Assembly: GCF_001984065.1 (NCBI RefSeq)
Contig: NZ_LYVP01000011.1
Span: forward strand, 32,620-96,619
From: Pseudomonas sp. KK4
Lineage (GTDB): Bacteria > Pseudomonadota > Gammaproteobacteria > Pseudomonadales > Pseudomonadaceae
Direction of reading: 5' to 3'
DNA: 64,000 nucleotides
Part shown: piece by piece, positions 40,381 through 49,932 of the stretch
Layout of the letters: each line of letters begins with the position of its first letter
Numbering within the stretch: position 1 is the first letter of the stretch
Translations under genes and position numbers: made by a program
Notes under the pieces: model-generated
What the model was told of the DNA's origin: nothing
Databases searched by the model: none
Seen by the model: only the letters and a program-made list of their open reading frames with translations

Positions 40381-42248
40381 CAATGCGGCCCTCCCGGTGA
40401 GCCGCGGCGAATGCGTTCGGCGGTCATTTGCTGGTTGGTCAGCGGCGTGGTGCTCATTTCCCACCAGCTCTCGATGGCTTCGTCATTGGCGGCCTGCACG
40501 TTCGGAATGCCGAAGCGGTTCCACCACACGGTGGAGGTGCCTGGCGGGTAGTAGTTGGGAATCCAGTAGTAGTTCCATTGCAGCACCCGGTCCAGCGCGT
40601 GCGCGTAGCGCAACATGTCAGCTTTGTTGTTGGCGCGCACCAGACCGTTGATCAGGGTGTCCACCGCCGGGTTTTTCAGCGACATGTAGTTGTTGGACCC
40701 GGGATCGGTGGCTGCGCTGGAACCGAAGTAATTGAGCAACTCGCCGCCTGGAGAGGTGGTGACCGGGTAGCCGGTGACGATCATGTCGTAGTCGCGGCTC
40801 ATCAGGCGGTTGACGTACTGCGAGGCGTCGATGCGACGGATATTCAGGTCAATGCCGATCTGTTTCAGGGTTCGCTTGTACGGCAGCAGCAAGCGGTCAA
40901 TGCCGTTCTGGCTGACCAGAAAGGTGAAGCTCAAGGGCTCGCCGTCGGCATTGACCAGTTGATCGCCATCGGGTTTCCAGCCGGCCTGTTCGAGCAGGGC
41001 CAGGGCTTGCAATTGCTTGTCGCGGATCACGCCGCTGCCGTCGGTCTTCGGCGCTTCGAACACCTGGGTGAAGACCTCGTCGGGGATCTGCCCGCGCAAC
41101 GGCTCGAGAATTGCCCGCTCGCCGGCGTCCGGCAACTGTCGGGCGGCAAGTTCGGTGTTGGAGAAGAAGCTCTGCTGGCGGATGTACAGGTTGCGCATCA
41201 TCTGCCGGTTGCTCCATTCGAAGTCCCAGAGCATGGCCAGCGCCTGGCGCACCCGGCGATCCTGGAACATCGGTTTTTGCAGGTTGAACACGAAACCCTG
41301 ACTGGGTTGCGGAGCCTCGGTGGCCAAGTGAGCCTTTTGCAGGCGACCGTCGCTCAGGGCCGGGCTTTCGTAGCCGATGGAATAACCGGTGGCGGAAAAC
41401 TCCCGGTTGTAGTCGTAGGCGCCGCCGCGCAGCACTTGGCGGGCGACGTCGGTGTCGCCGAAGTACTCGATGCTGAAGTGATCGAAGTTATAGAGGCCGC
41501 GGCTGACCGGCAGGTCCTTGCCCCACCAGTCGGGATTGCGCTCGAAGGTAATGCTGCGGCCGGAGTCGACCTTGCCCACTGTGTAGGGCCCGCTGCCCAA
41601 TGGCGCTTCGTAGCCCCCGCCGCCGGCGAAATCCCGGGATTTCCACCAATGCTCGGGCAATACCGGCAGGGTGGCGATGTCCAGGGGCAGGGTGCGGTTT
41701 TCATTGTTCTTGAAGTCGAAGCGCACGATCAGGGGCGACTCGATCTCGACGCCTTTGACGTCGGCGAACTGGGTGCGATACCGCAGGCTGCCCTGGGTCA
41801 TCAGCAGATCGAAGCTGTAGCGCACGTCTTCGGCGGTGATAGGTTTGCCATCGGCGAAACGTGCCTTGGGGTTCAAGTAGAAGCGCAGGGACAGCCCATC
41901 GTCGGAGCGTTCCATCTGCTGGGCCACCAGGCCGTAAACGGTGTAAGGCTCGTCCAGCGAACGCTGGGCCAGGGGCGAGTAGAGCAGGCCGTCGATCTGG
42001 CTGACGCCGATGCCCTTGTCGATGTACGGCAGCACATGGTCGAAATGACCGATCTCGACCGCCGAACGGCGCATGGTGCCGCCCTTGGGGGCCTGCGGAT
42101 TGACGTAGGCAAAGTGGCTGAAGCCGGCAGGGTACTTGGCCGGTTCGCCGTATACGGTCAACGCATGTTGCGGTGCAGCGTTCACACCAGCGGCGCCAAA
42201 CAACAGGGCCACGGCAGTGAAAAACACAGTTGGGAAAGCCAGTCGCAT
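40380..42248 (-). CDS. yejA: peptide ABC transporter periplasmic binding protein YejA
   Basis: A 622-aa family 5 solute-binding protein. The signal peptide is about residues 1-24 ([20 protein letters not shown]...NAA). The mature part starts with [19 protein letters not shown], typical of YejA. Start 42248 is chosen because the upstream frame lacks a signal sequence. It delivers oligopeptides or peptide-like antibiotics to YejBEF. Confidence 0.92.
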   Translation of the reverse strand: MRLAFPTVFFTAVALLFGAAGVNAAPQHALTVYGEPAKYPAGFSHFAYVNPQAPKGGTMRRSAVEIGHFDHVLPYIDKGIGVSQIDGLLYSPLAQRSLDEPYTVYGLVAQQMERSDDGLSLRFYLNPKARFADGKPITAEDVRYSFDLLMTQGSLRYRTQFADVKGVEIESPLIVRFDFKNNENRTLPLDIATLPVLPEHWWKSRDFAGGGGYEAPLGSGPYTVGKVDSGRSITFERNPDWWGKDLPVSRGLYNFDHFSIEYFGDTDVARQVLRGGAYDYNREFSATGYSIGYESPALSDGRLQKAHLATEAPQPSQGFVFNLQKPMFQDRRVRQALAMLWDFEWSNRQMMRNLYIRQQSFFSNTELAARQLPDAGERAILEPLRGQIPDEVFTQVFEAPKTDGSGVIRDKQLQALALLEQAGWKPDGDQLVNADGEPLSFTFLVSQNGIDRLLLPYKRTLKQIGIDLNIRRIDASQYVNRLMSRDYDMIVTGYPVTTSPGGELLNYFGSSAATDPGSNNYMSLKNPAVDTLINGLVRANNKADMLRYAHALDRVLQWNYYWIPNYYPPGTSTVWWNRFGIPNVQAANDEAIESWWEMSTTPLTNQQMTAERIRRGSPGGPH

Positions 42249-42337
42249 TGTCAGCCTTAGAGCCGGGTGGTGGTTGACCACGATTTGTACGCTAGCGGCG
42301 CGTCCCTCGCCAGCCGAATTACGCGGGTGAAACACGA

Positions 42338-42365
42338 CGGCCCACCAAAAGGCGGGCCGTTTTCA
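42338..42365. terminator. hairpin, possible bidirectional terminator
   Basis: CGGCCCACC and GGCGGGCCG pair around AAAA, with TTTT following on the plus strand. Read on the minus strand it could end the ppiC transcript, but the T-run on that side is poor. Confidence 0.5.
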
Positions 42366-42382
42366 GCAGAGCAGGACGTGGA

Positions 42383-42664
42383 TCAGTCCTGACGGCTGGT
42401 CACTTCCAGCAGGTGGTAGCCGAATTGGGTCTTGACCGGGCCTTGCACGACGTTGATCGGGGCGCTGAAGACCACGGTGTCGAATTCCTTGACCATCTGG
42501 CCCGGACCGAACGAACCCAGGTCACCGCCCTGACGGCTGGACGGGCAGGTGGAGTTGGCTTTGGCGACTTCGGCGAAGTCAGCGCCAGCCTCGATTTGCG
42601 CCTTGAGTTCGCTGCACTTGGCTTCGCTGGCGACGAGGATGTGGCGGGCAGTGGCTTTGGCCAT
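42383..42664 (-). CDS. ppiC: PpiC-type peptidyl-prolyl isomerase (second parvulin)
   Basis: A 93-aa cytosolic parvulin, the same length as E. coli PpiC: MAKATARHILVASEAKCSELK, NSTCPSSRQGGDLGSFGPGQMV and FGYHLLEVTSRQD. It is closer to canonical PpiC than the copy at 26327. The ATG has an AGGAGC-type ribosome site (minus strand, about 42671-42676). Confidence 0.95.
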   Translation of the reverse strand: MAKATARHILVASEAKCSELKAQIEAGADFAEVAKANSTCPSSRQGGDLGSFGPGQMVKEFDTVVFSAPINVVQGPVKTQFGYHLLEVTSRQD

Positions 42665-42784
42665 GGGGAAATGCTCCTTTCAATATTCGGTAAAGTGGGG
42701 AGCCTACCGGATTCAGTGAGCGATTTCTCGTCAATATTCCTTGTTCATGTTTGACGGGGGGGGTGAATCCCTTTAGGGGCGAGC

Positions 42785-42887
42785 CTGTAGGAGCCGAGCT
42801 TGCTCGCGATGGGCGACCAGGCAACGCAGGCATCCAGACTACACGCGTTATCGTTGACGACCATCGCGAGCAAGCTCGGCTCCTACA
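42785..42887. repeat. REP inverted pair (TGTAGGAGCCGAGC variant)
   Basis: TGTAGGAGCCGAGCTTGCTCGC and its complement about 60 bases apart. The lipase stop codon (TAG, 42883-42885) is formed by the first bases of one copy. Confidence 0.88.
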
Positions 42888-43764
42888 GTCCGGCCTTTTT
42901 CAGGCGTTCGGCGTGTTGCACGTACAGGTCAATCGGGTCGAGGTCTTTTGTGGAGGCAATGCCTGTCTGTCGCAGCGTGCCCAGGTGGTCGAGGGGATAG
43001 TTGGAACGGATGACGGTGCCCAGGTGGGAGCTGAAGCGGCCGACCAAGCCGTCGTTCTGTTCGGCTTCGTCGACGAAGTATCGGGAAAAGGTGCGCAAAC
43101 AGTGGTGCAGGGGATTCATGGCGTTCAGGCCATTTTCCAGGAGATTGCCCTGCAAAATGCCACTCCAGGAGTAGTAATGGACGCCGTCCACCTGCTCGCA
43201 GCCCTGGCCGCCCCGGGTTTTCGGCAAGCCTTGGGGGTATTTGCCGTTGAAGGCGGCCACGCCGTCGGTGGTCAGGGCATTCAACGCGGCGACGGCGTTC
43301 TGCGGCAGCAGTCGGTGGCCGCCAAGTATGGCCAGGAATTCGGCGAACAGCGTCACTACCGTTTCGGCGACTTGTTCAGGCAATTGTCCCGGGGTGAGCG
43401 CCTTGCGCAGGAAGTCGGCCAGCTCCGAGCCATGATTGGGGCCGCTGACCGATGTCACCGACGCCACCGACTGCGGCACCATCGCCCCGGCATAACGCGC
43501 CGCCAGTGCGCCCTGGCTGTGACCGATCAGGTTGACCTTGTCCGTGCCGGTACCCTCCAGTACTCGCTCGATCTGCGCCAGCAGTTGCTCGCCCCGTGCT
43601 TCGTTGCTGTGGGTGGCGGACAGATGTGGCACGAAGACGCGTGCGCCAGCGCTTCTGAGGGCTTGCTTGATGTCGTGGAAAAGCTCGAAGTTGCCGATCC
43701 GGTCGAATCCGAAAAGTCCGTGGACCAGAAGGATGGGGTATCGCGTGTCTGCATTCCGTTGCAT
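42883..43764 (-). CDS. lipase / esterase, alpha/beta hydrolase
   Basis: A 293-aa enzyme resembling Pseudomonas true lipases: oxyanion-hole region YPILLVHGLFGFDRIG, nucleophile elbow GHSQGA (around residue 82), VTSVSGPNHGSELADF, and the C-terminal catalytic His in SSHLGTVIRSNYPLDHL. There is no signal peptide (start MQRNADTRYPILL) and no adjacent foldase. It resembles the intracellular or non-classically exported members of family I. The last codons are adjacent to a REP that supplies the stop. Confidence 0.85.
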   Translation of the reverse strand: MQRNADTRYPILLVHGLFGFDRIGNFELFHDIKQALRSAGARVFVPHLSATHSNEARGEQLLAQIERVLEGTGTDKVNLIGHSQGALAARYAGAMVPQSVASVTSVSGPNHGSELADFLRKALTPGQLPEQVAETVVTLFAEFLAILGGHRLLPQNAVAALNALTTDGVAAFNGKYPQGLPKTRGGQGCEQVDGVHYYSWSGILQGNLLENGLNAMNPLHHCLRTFSRYFVDEAEQNDGLVGRFSSHLGTVIRSNYPLDHLGTLRQTGIASTKDLDPIDLYVQHAERLKKAGL

Positions 43765-43933
43765 GTTTTCGTCCTTTGTCTGGCATTCAGGGAGGTGCCT
43801 TGCGCCTCACTCTAAAACACGCGGACCCGCTCGCGATGTATGAAAAAGACGCGGCACGGCGACGAAAAAGGAATAGTTGGACGCCGAAAAGGCAGGATCG
43901 GTCCGCTACCTTTTCGACGGGTTTCGATGGCTT

Positions 43934-45007
43934 TCAGTCGTGCTGGGTGCGCAGTCGCTGGGCCGCTTGCCGCAGCAATTGCTCCGTGCCGCTCCAGCCC
44001 AGGCAACCGTCGGTGACCGACACACCGTACTTCAGCGACGCGCTCAACGGCTGGCAGCCCTCGAACAGGTGACTTTCGATCATCATGCCGATCAGCGAGC
44101 GATCACCTTGCAGGCGCTGTTCCAGCACATCGTTGAACACTGCTGGCTGACGCAGAGGATCCTTGCCGCTGTTGGCGTGGCTGCAATCGACCATGATCCG
44201 GGCCGGGATCTTCAGTTTCGCCAGATCTGCACCTACCTTGGCGACACTGGCGCGATCATGGTTGGGGCCGTTGTGGCCACCGCGCAGCACCAGGTGGGTG
44301 TCGGCATTGCCCGGGGTCTGGATGATCGCAGGGTGTCCCTGGCTGTCGACGCCGAAATGGCGGTGGGGATGAGCCGCCGAGCGCATGGCGTCACTGGCCA
44401 CTGTCACACCGCCGTCGGTGCCGTTCTTGAAGCCGACTGGCATGCCCAGGCCGCTCGCCATTTCGCGGTGGATCTGTGATTCGGTGGTGCGGGCGCCGAT
44501 CGCCACCCAGCTCAGCAGGTCGTCGAAGTAGCCAGCGGCCATCGGTTGCAGCAGTTCGGTCGCCACCGGCAAGCCCAGCTTGAGCATTTCGCGCATCAGC
44601 TCGCGCGACAGGGTCAGGCCGCCGGCCATGTCGTCGCTGCCATCCAGGTGCGGATCGTACGCCAGGCCTTTCCAGCCGACCGTGGTGCGGGGTTTTTCGA
44701 CGTAGGCGCGCATCACCAGCAGCATTTCATCGCTGACTTCTTCGGCCAGGCGGGCCAGATTGGCGGCGTATTCGAGGGCGGATTTGGGGTCGTGAATCGA
44801 GCAAGGACCGACAATGACCAGCAGACGGGAATCTTCACCGTCAAGGATCGCGCGGACCGCCTGACGGTGGGCGGCGACTTGCTGGGTCAGCGAGTTGCCG
44901 AGCGGCAATTGCTGTTTGAGTTGCAAGGAGCTGGGCAGGCGCAGTGTCAGCGCTTCATTGGCAGGGCGCAGCGTGGACAGTGGCAGAGCAGAGGCGGACG
45001 AGTTCAT
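43934..45007 (-). CDS. 3-deoxy-7-phosphoheptulonate (DAHP) synthase, AroFGH type
   Basis: A 357-aa class I DAHP synthase, catalysing the first step of the shikimate pathway from PEP and erythrose 4-phosphate. Family motifs: VIVGPCSIHDPKSALEYA, EKPRTTVGWKGL, GARTTESQIHREMASGL, PVGFKNGTDG and the C-terminal SVTDGCLGW. Length is as in E. coli AroF/G/H (350-356). The end-product specificity cannot be read by eye. Its 460-base leader holds two aromatic-rich small ORFs and an intrinsic terminator, so it appears controlled by attenuation. Confidence 0.94.
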   Translation of the reverse strand: MNSSASALPLSTLRPANEALTLRLPSSLQLKQQLPLGNSLTQQVAAHRQAVRAILDGEDSRLLVIVGPCSIHDPKSALEYAANLARLAEEVSDEMLLVMRAYVEKPRTTVGWKGLAYDPHLDGSDDMAGGLTLSRELMREMLKLGLPVATELLQPMAAGYFDDLLSWVAIGARTTESQIHREMASGLGMPVGFKNGTDGGVTVASDAMRSAAHPHRHFGVDSQGHPAIIQTPGNADTHLVLRGGHNGPNHDRASVAKVGADLAKLKIPARIMVDCSHANSGKDPLRQPAVFNDVLEQRLQGDRSLIGMMIESHLFEGCQPLSASLKYGVSVTDGCLGWSGTEQLLRQAAQRLRTQHD

Positions 45008-45055
45008 GTTCAGGCTTCCTGGGCGGGCGGCGGGTTCATTCCCGCACGCTCGGCC

Positions 45056-45208
45056 CTATTGGGGTGTTCGACAATTGGCCGGATTGGCTGCGTGTGTGTG
45101 CTTGCCACCTGTGGGTGACCGATCGGAGGCGGCAGGCTGTCCCGAGCGGAGGGTGGTAAATCGCCAGGCGGTAAAACTGTCGTAACGGTAATAAGTGGCG
45201 TAGTTCAT
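45056..45208 (-). CDS. candidate second leader peptide, Tyr-rich start
   Basis: A 50-aa ORF with a ribosome site (AGAGGATC) before ATG 45208. It starts MNYATYYRYDSFTAWRF: four Tyr, two Phe and one Trp within 17 residues. The rest is Thr/Ala/Pro-rich without aromatics. It lies after the attenuator terminator and ends 48 bases before the DAHP synthase ATG. It could be a second ribosome-stalling leader or a translationally coupled ORF. I see no second terminator after it. Confidence 0.45.
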   Translation of the reverse strand: MNYATYYRYDSFTAWRFTTLRSGQPAASDRSPTGGKHTHAANPANCRTPQ

Positions 45209-45266
45209 GTTGGTGATCCTCTGAATGTCTGGTGTGTCGCTGAAAATACTGGGGCTGAAAAAACAA

Positions 45267-45296
45267 AACCCCCGGTCGGGAGGCCGACCGGGGGTT
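45267..45296 (-). terminator. intrinsic terminator (attenuator) in the DAHP synthase leader
   Basis: On the minus strand a 13-bp stem (AACCCCCGGTCGG with CCGACCGGGGGTT, GC-rich, four-base loop) is followed by TTGTTTTTTC. It starts 48 bases after the stop of the aromatic-rich leader peptide and lies about 260 bases before the structural gene. This is the position expected of a transcription attenuator. Confidence 0.88.
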
Positions 45297-45343
45297 GAGA
45301 ATTCTCTGGTGGCGACCCGTTTGAAGTGGGCGCCGTGTGGGTA

Positions 45344-45472
45344 TCAGGCGCGCCAGTGGCTAAACCAATACCCAAAATAAAAGCTGACCGGAGCACAAGC
45401 GTCGTTCGCCCGGGCAGCCGCAACCGAGCGCAGGGCGCTGGCGGTACGAAGCTGTGAGAGGGCGTTGGACAT
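45344..45472 (-). CDS. aromatic amino acid leader peptide
   Basis: A 42-aa ORF with a ribosome site (GGAGATCC) before ATG 45472. It starts MSNALSQLRTASALRSV and ends SFYFGYWFSHWRA. The ten codons TTT TAT TTT GGG TAT TGG TTT AGC CAC TGG contain three Phe, two Tyr and two Trp, all just before the stop (TGA 45344-45346). The terminator follows 48 bases later. This is the layout of ribosome-mediated attenuators such as trpL and pheL, but sensing all three aromatic amino acids. Confidence 0.82.
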   Translation of the reverse strand: MSNALSQLRTASALRSVAAARANDACAPVSFYFGYWFSHWRA

Positions 45473-45634
45473 GGTGGATCTCCGATGGATGCGCCGAGCT
45501 TACTAGAGGCCGGCAAGAGTATTCAATCAGAAAATGCTATCGACCGCAGATGGCATTTTCTATCACTTGTATCGCGCAGAGGGCGTGACACACACTGCAT
45601 CGAAAGACGGCACAACGAATTTTCTGGAGATTTG

Positions 45635-46078
45635 ATGAACGTTGAATGGCGCGCGGCTACTGATCGTGATCTGGCCTTTGCCCGCGAACTGACCTGCATC
45701 AACATGCTGCGCTATTACATTGAGCATGATCTGCGCTGGCAGGACGAGGCGTTCGATGTCGCCTGGGCCGGGCGTGAGCACTACATGATCATGCGCGGTG
45801 ACCAGAGGGTGGGGTTTGTCAGCCTGAGCCGGGATTCCAGAGCCCTGTACATCCGGGAGCTGCAGGTCGCCGAAGCGGATCGACGGCAGGGTGCAGGTTC
45901 TTGGGCGATCGATCAGGTTCTGGCCATTGCTCGTCGGGAGCGCCGCCCGGCGTTGCGCCTGACGGTTTTTGAAAATAATCCGGCGCGGGCGTTGTATGAG
46001 AGAAAGGGACTACAGGTGGTCGGGACAGACGCGTGTTTCTTGATGATGCAGCGAGACATTGATCGCCTGCCTGGCTGA
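45635..46078 (+). CDS. GNAT family N-acetyltransferase
   Basis: A 147-aa acetyltransferase. The acetyl-CoA motif A is in LYIRELQVAEADRRQGAGSW (about residues 75-95), and the later FENNPARALYERKGLQVVG is the usual motif B. The substrate is unknown. ATG 45635 has a GGAG ribosome site; the longer frame upstream overlaps the leader region of the divergent DAHP synthase. Confidence 0.88.
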   Translation: MNVEWRAATDRDLAFARELTCINMLRYYIEHDLRWQDEAFDVAWAGREHYMIMRGDQRVGFVSLSRDSRALYIRELQVAEADRRQGAGSWAIDQVLAIARRERRPALRLTVFENNPARALYERKGLQVVGTDACFLMMQRDIDRLPG

Positions 46079-46204
46079 AACACGCTTGCCACAGGGCTTT
46101 CAAGATAACTGGAAACTTTTTATGTGACGCGTTGCGCTAGGTCTGCCACTTGCTTTTTGCTAAGGTGTCGACAACCCAATAAGACCATATCGCGAGGTGT
46201 CTGC

Positions 46205-46846
46205 TTGATTAGGGTGCTAGTAGTCGATGACCATGATCTCGTTCGTACAGGCATTACACGAATGCTGGCTGACATCGATGGCCTGCAAGTGGTCGGCCAG
46301 GCTGAATCGGGGGAGGAATCGTTGCTCAAGGCGCGTGAGCTCAAGCCCGATGTGGTGTTGATGGACGTCAAGATGCCCGGTATCGGTGGTCTTGAAGCCA
46401 CGCGCAAACTGTTGCGCAGCCATCCGGACATCAAGGTCGTCGCGGTGACGGTGTGTGAGGAAGATCCGTTTCCCACGCGGTTGCTGCAGGCCGGTGCCGC
46501 GGGATACCTGACCAAGGGCGCAGGATTGCCGGAGATGGTCCAGGCCATTCGACTGGTCTTTGCCGGTCAGCGCTACATCAGTCCGCAGATTGCCCAGCAA
46601 CTGGCAATCAAATCCTTCCAGCCAACCAATGACTCGCCTTTCGATGCCCTGTCCGAGCGGGAAATCCAGATTGCATTGATGATCGTTGGTTGCCAGAAAG
46701 TCCAGATCATTTCCGACAAGCTGTGCCTGTCGCCAAAAACCGTGAATACCTATCGTTACCGCATTTTCGAAAAGCTTTCGATCAGCAGTGATGTCGAGTT
46801 GACGCTGCTGGCGGTTCGTCATGGCATGGTCGATGCCAGCCTCTGA
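46205..46846 (+). CDS. gacA: response regulator GacA
   Basis: A 213-aa LuxR-type response regulator of the GacS/GacA system that drives rsm small RNA transcription and secondary metabolism. The receiver begins [16 protein letters not shown], with phospho-acceptor Asp in [10 protein letters not shown], and the HTH contains [19 protein letters not shown]. The start is TTG at 46205, after a GAGGT ribosome site. No ATG or GTG suits the conserved first residues, and TTG starts are usual for gacA in fluorescent pseudomonads. uvrC starts two bases after its stop. Confidence 0.96.
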   Translation: MIRVLVVDDHDLVRTGITRMLADIDGLQVVGQAESGEESLLKARELKPDVVLMDVKMPGIGGLEATRKLLRSHPDIKVVAVTVCEEDPFPTRLLQAGAAGYLTKGAGLPEMVQAIRLVFAGQRYISPQIAQQLAIKSFQPTNDSPFDALSEREIQIALMIVGCQKVQIISDKLCLSPKTVNTYRYRIFEKLSISSDVELTLLAVRHGMVDASL

Positions 46847-46848
46847 AA

Positions 46849-48672
46849 ATGACCGATATCTTTGATCCAAGCGCCTTTCTGTCTACTGTCAGTGGGCGTC
46901 CCGGTGTGTATCGCATGTTCGACAGCGATGCGCGCCTGTTGTATGTCGGCAAGGCCAAGAACCTCAAGAATCGCCTGTCGAGCTATTTCCGCAAGTCCGG
47001 CCTGGCGCCCAAGACCGCTGCGCTGGTTGCGCGTATCGCGCAGGTCGAGACGACCATTACCGCCAACGAAACCGAGGCGCTGCTGCTTGAGCAGACGCTG
47101 ATCAAGGAATGGCGGCCGCCGTACAACATCCTGCTGCGTGACGACAAATCCTATCCCTACGTTTTTCTGTCCGACGGCCAGTTTCCGCGCCTGAGCATTC
47201 ATCGCGGGGCAAAGAAGGCCAAGGGCAAGTATTTCGGGCCATACCCCAGCGCCGGTGCTATTCGCGAAAGCCTGAGCCTGCTGCAAAAGGCGTTTTTCGT
47301 GCGTCAGTGCGAAGACAGCTATTACAAGAACCGCACGCGCCCGTGCCTGCAATACCAGATCAAGCGCTGCAAGGCGCCTTGCGTGGGGCTGGTCGACCCT
47401 CAGGTGTATGCCGAGGATGTGCGTCACTCGGTGATGTTCCTCGAGGGGCGCAGCAATGCGCTGAGCGATGAGTTGTCGGCGGCCATGGAAGAAGCGGCGA
47501 TCAACCTGGAGTTCGAACGGGCCGCCGAACTACGCGACCAGATCGCGCTGCTGCGCCGGGTCCAGGATCAGCAGAGCATGGAAGGCGGGACCGGGGATGT
47601 GGATGTGATCGCGGCGTTCGTCAATCCGGGCGGCGCATGCGTGCACTTGATCAGTGTTCGTGCTGGTCGGGTGCTGGGCAGCAAGAACTTTTTCCCGCAG
47701 GTGGGTATTGAAGAGGACGTTGGCGAGGTCCTGGCCGCGTTTCTGGGCCAGTACTACGTCAGCAGTCCCGAACGCGACCTGCCCAGCGAATTGATCGTCA
47801 ACGTGGTTCACGAAGACTTTCCGACCCTGATCGCGGCGATCCATGAGCTGCGTGGTCGCGAACTGAGCATCAGTCATCGGGTGCGCGGAACGCGAGCGCG
47901 GTGGCAGCAACTGGCAGTGACCAACGCCGAGCAGGCTCTGGGCGCGCGTCTGGCGAACCGTCAGCACATCACGGCACGTTTCGATGCGCTGGCAGATGTG
48001 CTGAAGCTGGACGAACCGCCGCAGCGTCTCGAGTGCTACGACATCAGTCATTCCAGTGGTGAAGCGACCGTCGCCTCCTGTGTGGTGTTCGGGCCGGAGG
48101 GGCCGATCAAGTCCGATTATCGTCGCTACAACATCGAGGGCGTGACGGCTGGCGATGACTACGCCGCGATGCATCAGGCGCTGACCCGTCGCTTCAGCAA
48201 ACTGAAGGACGGGGAGGGCAAGCTGCCGGACATTCTGTTGGTGGACGGCGGCAAGGGGCAGTTGTCCATGGCCCGCGACGTGCTCAATGAACTGGCGGTG
48301 CCAGACCTGATCCTGCTTGGCGTGGCCAAGGGCGCGACGCGCAAGGCAGGCTTTGAAACCCTGTACCTCAATGATGCCGCCCATGAATTCACCTTGCGCG
48401 GCGATTCCCCGGCGCTGCATCTGATCCAGCAGATTCGTGACGAAGCTCACCGTTTTGCCATTACGGGCCACCGCGCCCGTCGTGGAAAAACCCGGCGTAC
48501 CTCTACGCTGGAGGGCGTTGCCGGGGTCGGGCCAACGCGCCGCCGCGATTTGTTGAAACATTTTGGTGGATTGCAGGAGCTGTCTCGTGCCAGCATCGAA
48601 GAGATCGCCAAAGCACCCGGGATCAGTAAAAAGCTCGCAGAGTTGATTTATGCAAATCTGCACAGCGAGTAG
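46849..48672 (+). CDS. uvrC: excinuclease ABC subunit C
   Basis: A 607-aa nucleotide excision repair nuclease. It has an N-terminal GIY-YIG domain ([25 protein letters not shown]), a UVR motif around residues 200-240 ([19 protein letters not shown]), a C-terminal RNase H-like nuclease domain ([22 protein letters not shown]) and terminal helix-hairpin-helix repeats. The gacA-uvrC pair is conserved in gamma-proteobacteria. Confidence 0.97.
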   Translation: MTDIFDPSAFLSTVSGRPGVYRMFDSDARLLYVGKAKNLKNRLSSYFRKSGLAPKTAALVARIAQVETTITANETEALLLEQTLIKEWRPPYNILLRDDKSYPYVFLSDGQFPRLSIHRGAKKAKGKYFGPYPSAGAIRESLSLLQKAFFVRQCEDSYYKNRTRPCLQYQIKRCKAPCVGLVDPQVYAEDVRHSVMFLEGRSNALSDELSAAMEEAAINLEFERAAELRDQIALLRRVQDQQSMEGGTGDVDVIAAFVNPGGACVHLISVRAGRVLGSKNFFPQVGIEEDVGEVLAAFLGQYYVSSPERDLPSELIVNVVHEDFPTLIAAIHELRGRELSISHRVRGTRARWQQLAVTNAEQALGARLANRQHITARFDALADVLKLDEPPQRLECYDISHSSGEATVASCVVFGPEGPIKSDYRRYNIEGVTAGDDYAAMHQALTRRFSKLKDGEGKLPDILLVDGGKGQLSMARDVLNELAVPDLILLGVAKGATRKAGFETLYLNDAAHEFTLRGDSPALHLIQQIRDEAHRFAITGHRARRGKTRRTSTLEGVAGVGPTRRRDLLKHFGGLQELSRASIEEIAKAPGISKKLAELIYANLHSE

Positions 48673-48704
48673 AATGCCACCTCACCTCGTAGCCAGTTGT
48701 GCCG

Positions 48705-49265
48705 ATGAATATCCCTAATCTGATTACCGTTCTACGCGTTCTGCTCATACCTATCTTCATTTTGCTGTTCTATCTGCCTTACCAGTGGAGCTACCTGGCG
48801 TCAGCCTCGGTCTTCGCGTTCGCCGCCGCCACGGACTGGCTGGACGGGTACCTAGCCCGCCGTCTGGAACAAAGCACCCCATTCGGGGCGTTTCTCGATC
48901 CCGTTGCCGACAAGTTGATGGTTGCCGTTGCGCTGGTTCTGCTGGTGCAGGAACACGGCAACCTTTGGCTGACGTTGCCGGCTGCAGTCATCATCGGTCG
49001 CGAGATCGTGGTGTCCGCCCTGCGCGAATGGATGGCTGAACTTGGCGCCCGTGCTCACGTGGCCGTGTCCAACCTGGGCAAATGGAAAACCGCCGCACAG
49101 ATGCTCGCACTGGTCATCCTGCTGGCCAATCCTTCGGACTTCAGCTTATGGGTTCTGCTGGGTTATGCCTTGCTGATGATCTCCGCCGGCCTGACGTTGT
49201 GGTCGATGGTCCAATACCTGCGGGCTGCCTGGCCGCATCTGAAGACTGACGTTGAAAAGAAATAA
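48705..49265 (+). CDS. pgsA: CDP-diacylglycerol-glycerol-3-phosphate 3-phosphatidyltransferase
   Basis: A 186-aa inner-membrane enzyme that makes phosphatidylglycerophosphate. The CDP-alcohol phosphotransferase motif is in [30 protein letters not shown] (D-G-x2-A-R-x8-G-x3-D-x3-D), with four to five hydrophobic segments. ATG 48705 gives the family start [12 protein letters not shown]; a GTG six bases earlier is possible. Follows uvrC as in other pseudomonads. Confidence 0.96.
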   Translation: MNIPNLITVLRVLLIPIFILLFYLPYQWSYLASASVFAFAAATDWLDGYLARRLEQSTPFGAFLDPVADKLMVAVALVLLVQEHGNLWLTLPAAVIIGREIVVSALREWMAELGARAHVAVSNLGKWKTAAQMLALVILLANPSDFSLWVLLGYALLMISAGLTLWSMVQYLRAAWPHLKTDVEKK

Positions 49266-49328
49266 AACTTTTTTGAATCAAAGGGTTGACGGGGCTTCTG
49301 GATTCTATAGAATGCGCCACACCAAGAC

Positions 49329-49404
<76 letters not shown>

Positions 49405-49451
49405 AGTTTGTACACATTTGATGTTGTTGCTACTGACAGCAAATGTTTTGA

Positions 49452-49525
49452 GGCCGAGTAGCAAAATGGTTATGCAGCGGATTGCAAATCCGCCTACGCC
49501 GGTTCGATTCCGACCTCGGCCTCCA
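49452..49525 (+). tRNA. tRNA-Cys (GCA)
   Basis: 74 bases with acceptor arms GGCCGAG/CTCGGCC, anticodon loop TTGCAAA (anticodon GCA), T-arm GTTCGATTC, and encoded CCA. Confidence 0.96.
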
Positions 49526-49534
49526 CTAATAAAC

Positions 49535-49568
49535 AACCCCGCAGATCGATGATCTGCGGGGTTTTTTA
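49535..49568 (+). terminator. intrinsic terminator after tRNA-Cys
   Basis: CCCCGCAGATC and GATCTGCGGGG pair around GAT, followed by six T. It ends the pgsA/tRNA-Gly/tRNA-Cys transcript. Confidence 0.93.
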
Positions 49569-49763
49569 TTACCTCCAGGAAAGCGCAAGGAGCGATGTTT
49601 TCCATCTCCTGGGAGTTATCTGAAAAAAGCGCCGTAGGCTCATGATTTCAGAAGTTTTTTTATTTTCCGTCTCTGCCGAATTTAGACTGAAATATCGCAC
49701 ATGCGACCTTGCTTCACCGGGAAGGGATGTATATATTTCCACCCTCAGATTCACCGCGCTACC

Positions 49764-49850
49764 GCCCGAATGGCGAAACTGGTAGACGCATGGGACTTAA
49801 AATCCCCCGCTCGTAAGGGCGTGCCGGTTCGATTCCGGCTTCGGGCACCA
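49764..49850 (+). tRNA. tRNA-Leu (TAA), probable phage attachment site
   Basis: 87 bases with long variable arm, acceptor arms GCCCGAA/TTCGGGC, anticodon loop ACTTAAAA (anticodon TAA), T-arm GTTCGATTC and encoded CCA. An integrase gene facing it starts the foreign region 83 bases downstream, so its 3' end is very likely attL. The matching attR is not in the window. Confidence 0.95.
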
Positions 49851-49858
49851 TATTAAAT

Positions 49859-49894
49859 CAAGGGTTTGCGGGCGAAAGCTAATGCAAACCCTTG
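49859..49894 (+). terminator. intrinsic terminator after tRNA-Leu
   Basis: CAAGGGTTTGC and GCAAACCCTTG form an 11-bp stem, followed by TTTGTTTC. It lies between tRNA-Leu and the integrase 3' end. Confidence 0.85.
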
Positions 49895-49932
49895 TTTGTT
49901 TCTGGTCCGCTATTTTGATGTTGGTCCGCAAT

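Noticed and set aside
45205..45516. 103-aa minus-strand ORF covering the attenuator
   Set aside because: It runs through the terminator hairpin in another frame from the leader peptide and has no coding character.
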